From positions 1 to 7,555 of the forward strand of contig CAKQWR010000096.1 of NCBI GenBank assembly GCA_934279105.1: a DNA stretch of 7,555 nt, written 5' to 3'. Position 1 is the first letter of the stretch. Every line of letters starts with the position of its first letter. The notes beneath the pieces are model-generated. The model ran no database searches and was not told the DNA's origin. It was given only the letters and a program-made list of their open reading frames with translations. This DNA comes from an uncultured Oribacterium sp. (GTDB taxonomy: Bacteria; Bacillota; Clostridia; Lachnospirales; Lachnospiraceae). Positions 6,278-7,555 of the stretch are shown one piece after another. The translations under genes were made by a program, and so were the position numbers.

Positions 6278-6572
6278 GCCCACCGAAGCGCGGACGTCCG
6301 AAACCGCACGTTTAAAATCAAACCGACGCGGGACTCAAAAGCCGGAGGGGGCTCTTCGGAAACCTGGTCGCCTACGGCGGAAAAAACTAGAATCGGACCT
6401 TTCAGAGGGTGCTTAGGAAAAAGTTTCTAACTGCCTCTAAAAGGTCCGATTCTGTTTTTTCACGTCCTCAGCTTAAAGGTTTCCGAAGAGCCCCCTCCGG
6501 CTTTCGCCTCCGACGTCGTTTTCATGTTCATTTATGGGATGTGCGGTTTCGTACGTCCACACTTCGGTGGGC
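6278..6572. repeat. Nested long inverted repeat filling the hemW/ilvE gap
   Basis: Three pairs of arms are nested about one centre. Outer arms 6278-6309 and 6541-6572 match at 29 of 32 positions. Middle arms 6338-6365 and 6477-6504 match at all 28. Inner arms 6389-6402 and 6440-6453 (AGAATCGGACCTTT and its complement) match at all 14. Intervening stretches are only partly complementary and differ in length (28 against 36 nt between outer and middle arms). The repeat starts at the base after the hemW stop and ends 8 nt before the ilvE stop. It holds no gene. The perfect ends (GCCCACCGAAG and CTTCGGTGGGC) resemble terminal inverted repeats of a small mobile element, but I see no target-site duplication. 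Confidence 0.85.
6381..6460. terminator. Bidirectional terminator between hemW and ilvE
   Basis: The 14-bp perfect stem 6389-6402/6440-6453 continues inward through AGAGG/CCTCT and TTAG/CTAA pairings. Six T follow on the plus strand (6455-6460), and the minus strand reads TTTTTT at 6386-6381 after the stem. It can therefore end both hemW and ilvE transcripts. Confidence 0.88.
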
Positions 6573-6580
6573 ACCCGTCA

Positions 6581-7555
6581 TCAGCAGATGTGACGAATCC
6601 AGCCTTCCGGAGCCTCGATCTTACCGCTCTGGATGCCGGTGATGGTTGCGTAGAGCTCACCGATGACTTCACCGGCCTTCTCCATACCGGATGGAAGATT
6701 GATGACCTCATCGTGATTTGCGATCTTACCAACCGGAGAAATAACCGCTGCCGTACCGCAGAGACCGCACTCCTTGAAGCCCTTGATTTCCTCAAACTTC
6801 ACTGGACGCTCATCAACCGTCAGGTGGAGATAATGCTCAGCGATGTAAACGATGGAACGTCTGGTGATGGACGGAAGAATCGACGGTGACTTCGGAACAA
6901 CCAGCTTGCCATCTGCATCAACGAAGATTGCATTGGATCCACCGGTCTCCTCAACATAGGTTCTGGTAGCCGCATCGAGGTAAAGATTCTCTGCGAAGCC
7001 TGCCTTATGTGCAAGCACAGAAGAATGTAAGCTCATCGCATAGTTCAGACCTGCCTTTACGGCACCGGTTCCATGCGGTGCTGCACGGTCGAAGTCGGAA
7101 ACCTGAATAGCAATCGGTGTTGCGCCACCCTTGTAGTACGGGCCTACCGGAGTCGCAAATACTCTGAACTGATACTCATCTGCCGGCTTTACACCGATGA
7201 CAACACCGGTTGCAAACTCATATGGACGAAGGTAAAGGGAAGCACCGGAGCCATATGGTGGTACCCAGTCGAGGTTTCCCTTTACAACCTGGTCGATGGC
7301 ATCGAGGAAACGATCCTTCGGGAATGGTGGCATCTCGATACGCTGTGCAGACTCATACATTCTGTCCGCATTGAGATCCGGACGGAAGCATACGATGGAA
7401 CCATCCTCCCAGGTGTATGCTTTCATACCCTCAAATACCTGCTGGCAGTACTGAAGCATGCCGGCAGACTCGTTTAATGTCACGTTCGGATCCGAAATGA
7501 GCGCACCCTCATCCCAGTTTCCATCCTTCCAGTTTGATACATATCTCTTATCGGT
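6581..7555 (-). CDS. ilvE: Branched-chain amino acid aminotransferase, 5' end outside window
   Basis: PLP-dependent fold-type IV aminotransferase that swaps amino groups between leucine, isoleucine or valine and 2-oxoglutarate: the last step of branched-chain amino acid synthesis and first of their breakdown. The frame is open to the right edge with no stop (visible start TDKRYVSNWKDG), so the true start lies outside; the GTG at 7483 is internal. The visible 324 residues probably lack only a few tens of residues. Landmarks are VFEGMKAY (about 40-47), YLRPYEFA (about 108-115), the probable PLP lysine K167 in GAVKAGLNYAMSL, VEETGGSNAIF (about 202-212), and the C-terminal GTAAVISPVG that contacts the cofactor phosphate. 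Just before GTAA the sequence reads CGLC, a C-x-x-C placed differently from the redox pair of mammalian mitochondrial BCAT. The gene converges on hemW and ends at the shared terminator. The family is firm; exact substrate range is not readable. Confidence 0.93.
   Translation of the reverse strand, partial: TDKRYVSNWKDGNWDEGALISDPNVTLNESAGMLQYCQQVFEGMKAYTWEDGSIVCFRPDLNADRMYESAQRIEMPPFPKDRFLDAIDQVVKGNLDWVPPYGSGASLYLRPYEFATGVVIGVKPADEYQFRVFATPVGPYYKGGATPIAIQVSDFDRAAPHGTGAVKAGLNYAMSLHSSVLAHKAGFAENLYLDAATRTYVEETGGSNAIFVDADGKLVVPKSPSILPSITRRSIVYIAEHYLHLTVDERPVKFEEIKGFKECGLCGTAAVISPVGKIANHDEVINLPSGMEKAGEVIGELYATITGIQSGKIEAPEGWIRHIC

Noticed and set aside
4982..6283. A 433-codon open frame antisense to hemW, longer than hemW itself
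   Set aside because: It mirrors hemW over its whole length, has no ribosome binding site, resembles no family I know and has an Arg/Ala/Val-rich composition typical of an antisense shadow. hemW has all its family motifs.
6278..6572. Complete insertion sequence
   Set aside because: There is no transposase frame in the 295 nt and no target duplication at its borders; only a non-autonomous element remains possible.

Overview
The window looks like chromosomal DNA from a low-to-mid-GC Gram-positive anaerobe of the Clostridia, plausibly Lachnospiraceae. This is inferred from the two 3D-domain cell-wall proteins, the AGGAGG-type ribosome binding sites, the many U-tract terminators, a PutP of the clostridial flavour, and a branched-chain aminotransferase that reads like clostridial homologues. 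It holds six protein genes, all of recognisable housekeeping or surface families. I see no tRNA, rRNA, CRISPR array, transposase, prophage or defence gene.

Layout. From 1 to about 4855 everything reads on the minus strand: putP (proline/sodium symporter), then holA (DNA polymerase III delta subunit), then two paralogous secreted 3D-domain proteins. Each gene except putP is followed by a hairpin terminator, and each unit has its own candidate promoter, so these look like mostly single-gene transcripts rather than one operon. At about 4734-5086 a divergent intergenic region separates putP from hemW (radical-SAM heme chaperone, plus strand). At 6278-6580 hemW meets the end of ilvE (branched-chain aminotransferase, minus strand, running off the right edge).

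The genes do not form one pathway. holA loads the replicative clamp, putP imports proline, hemW handles heme, ilvE interconverts branched-chain amino acids and keto acids, and the 3D proteins probably cut or remodel peptidoglycan.

The unusual material is non-coding. The gap between hemW and ilvE is filled almost exactly, stop codon to stop codon, by a nested inverted repeat of about 295 nt built around a bidirectional terminator. Both 3D genes have a hairpin plus U-tract between a candidate promoter and their ribosome binding site. The holA promoter sits inside a 10-bp inverted repeat, with related sequence repeated through its leader. The hemW promoter region carries a palindrome and phased direct repeats. 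These are reported as candidates; I did not find a convincing new multi-gene system.
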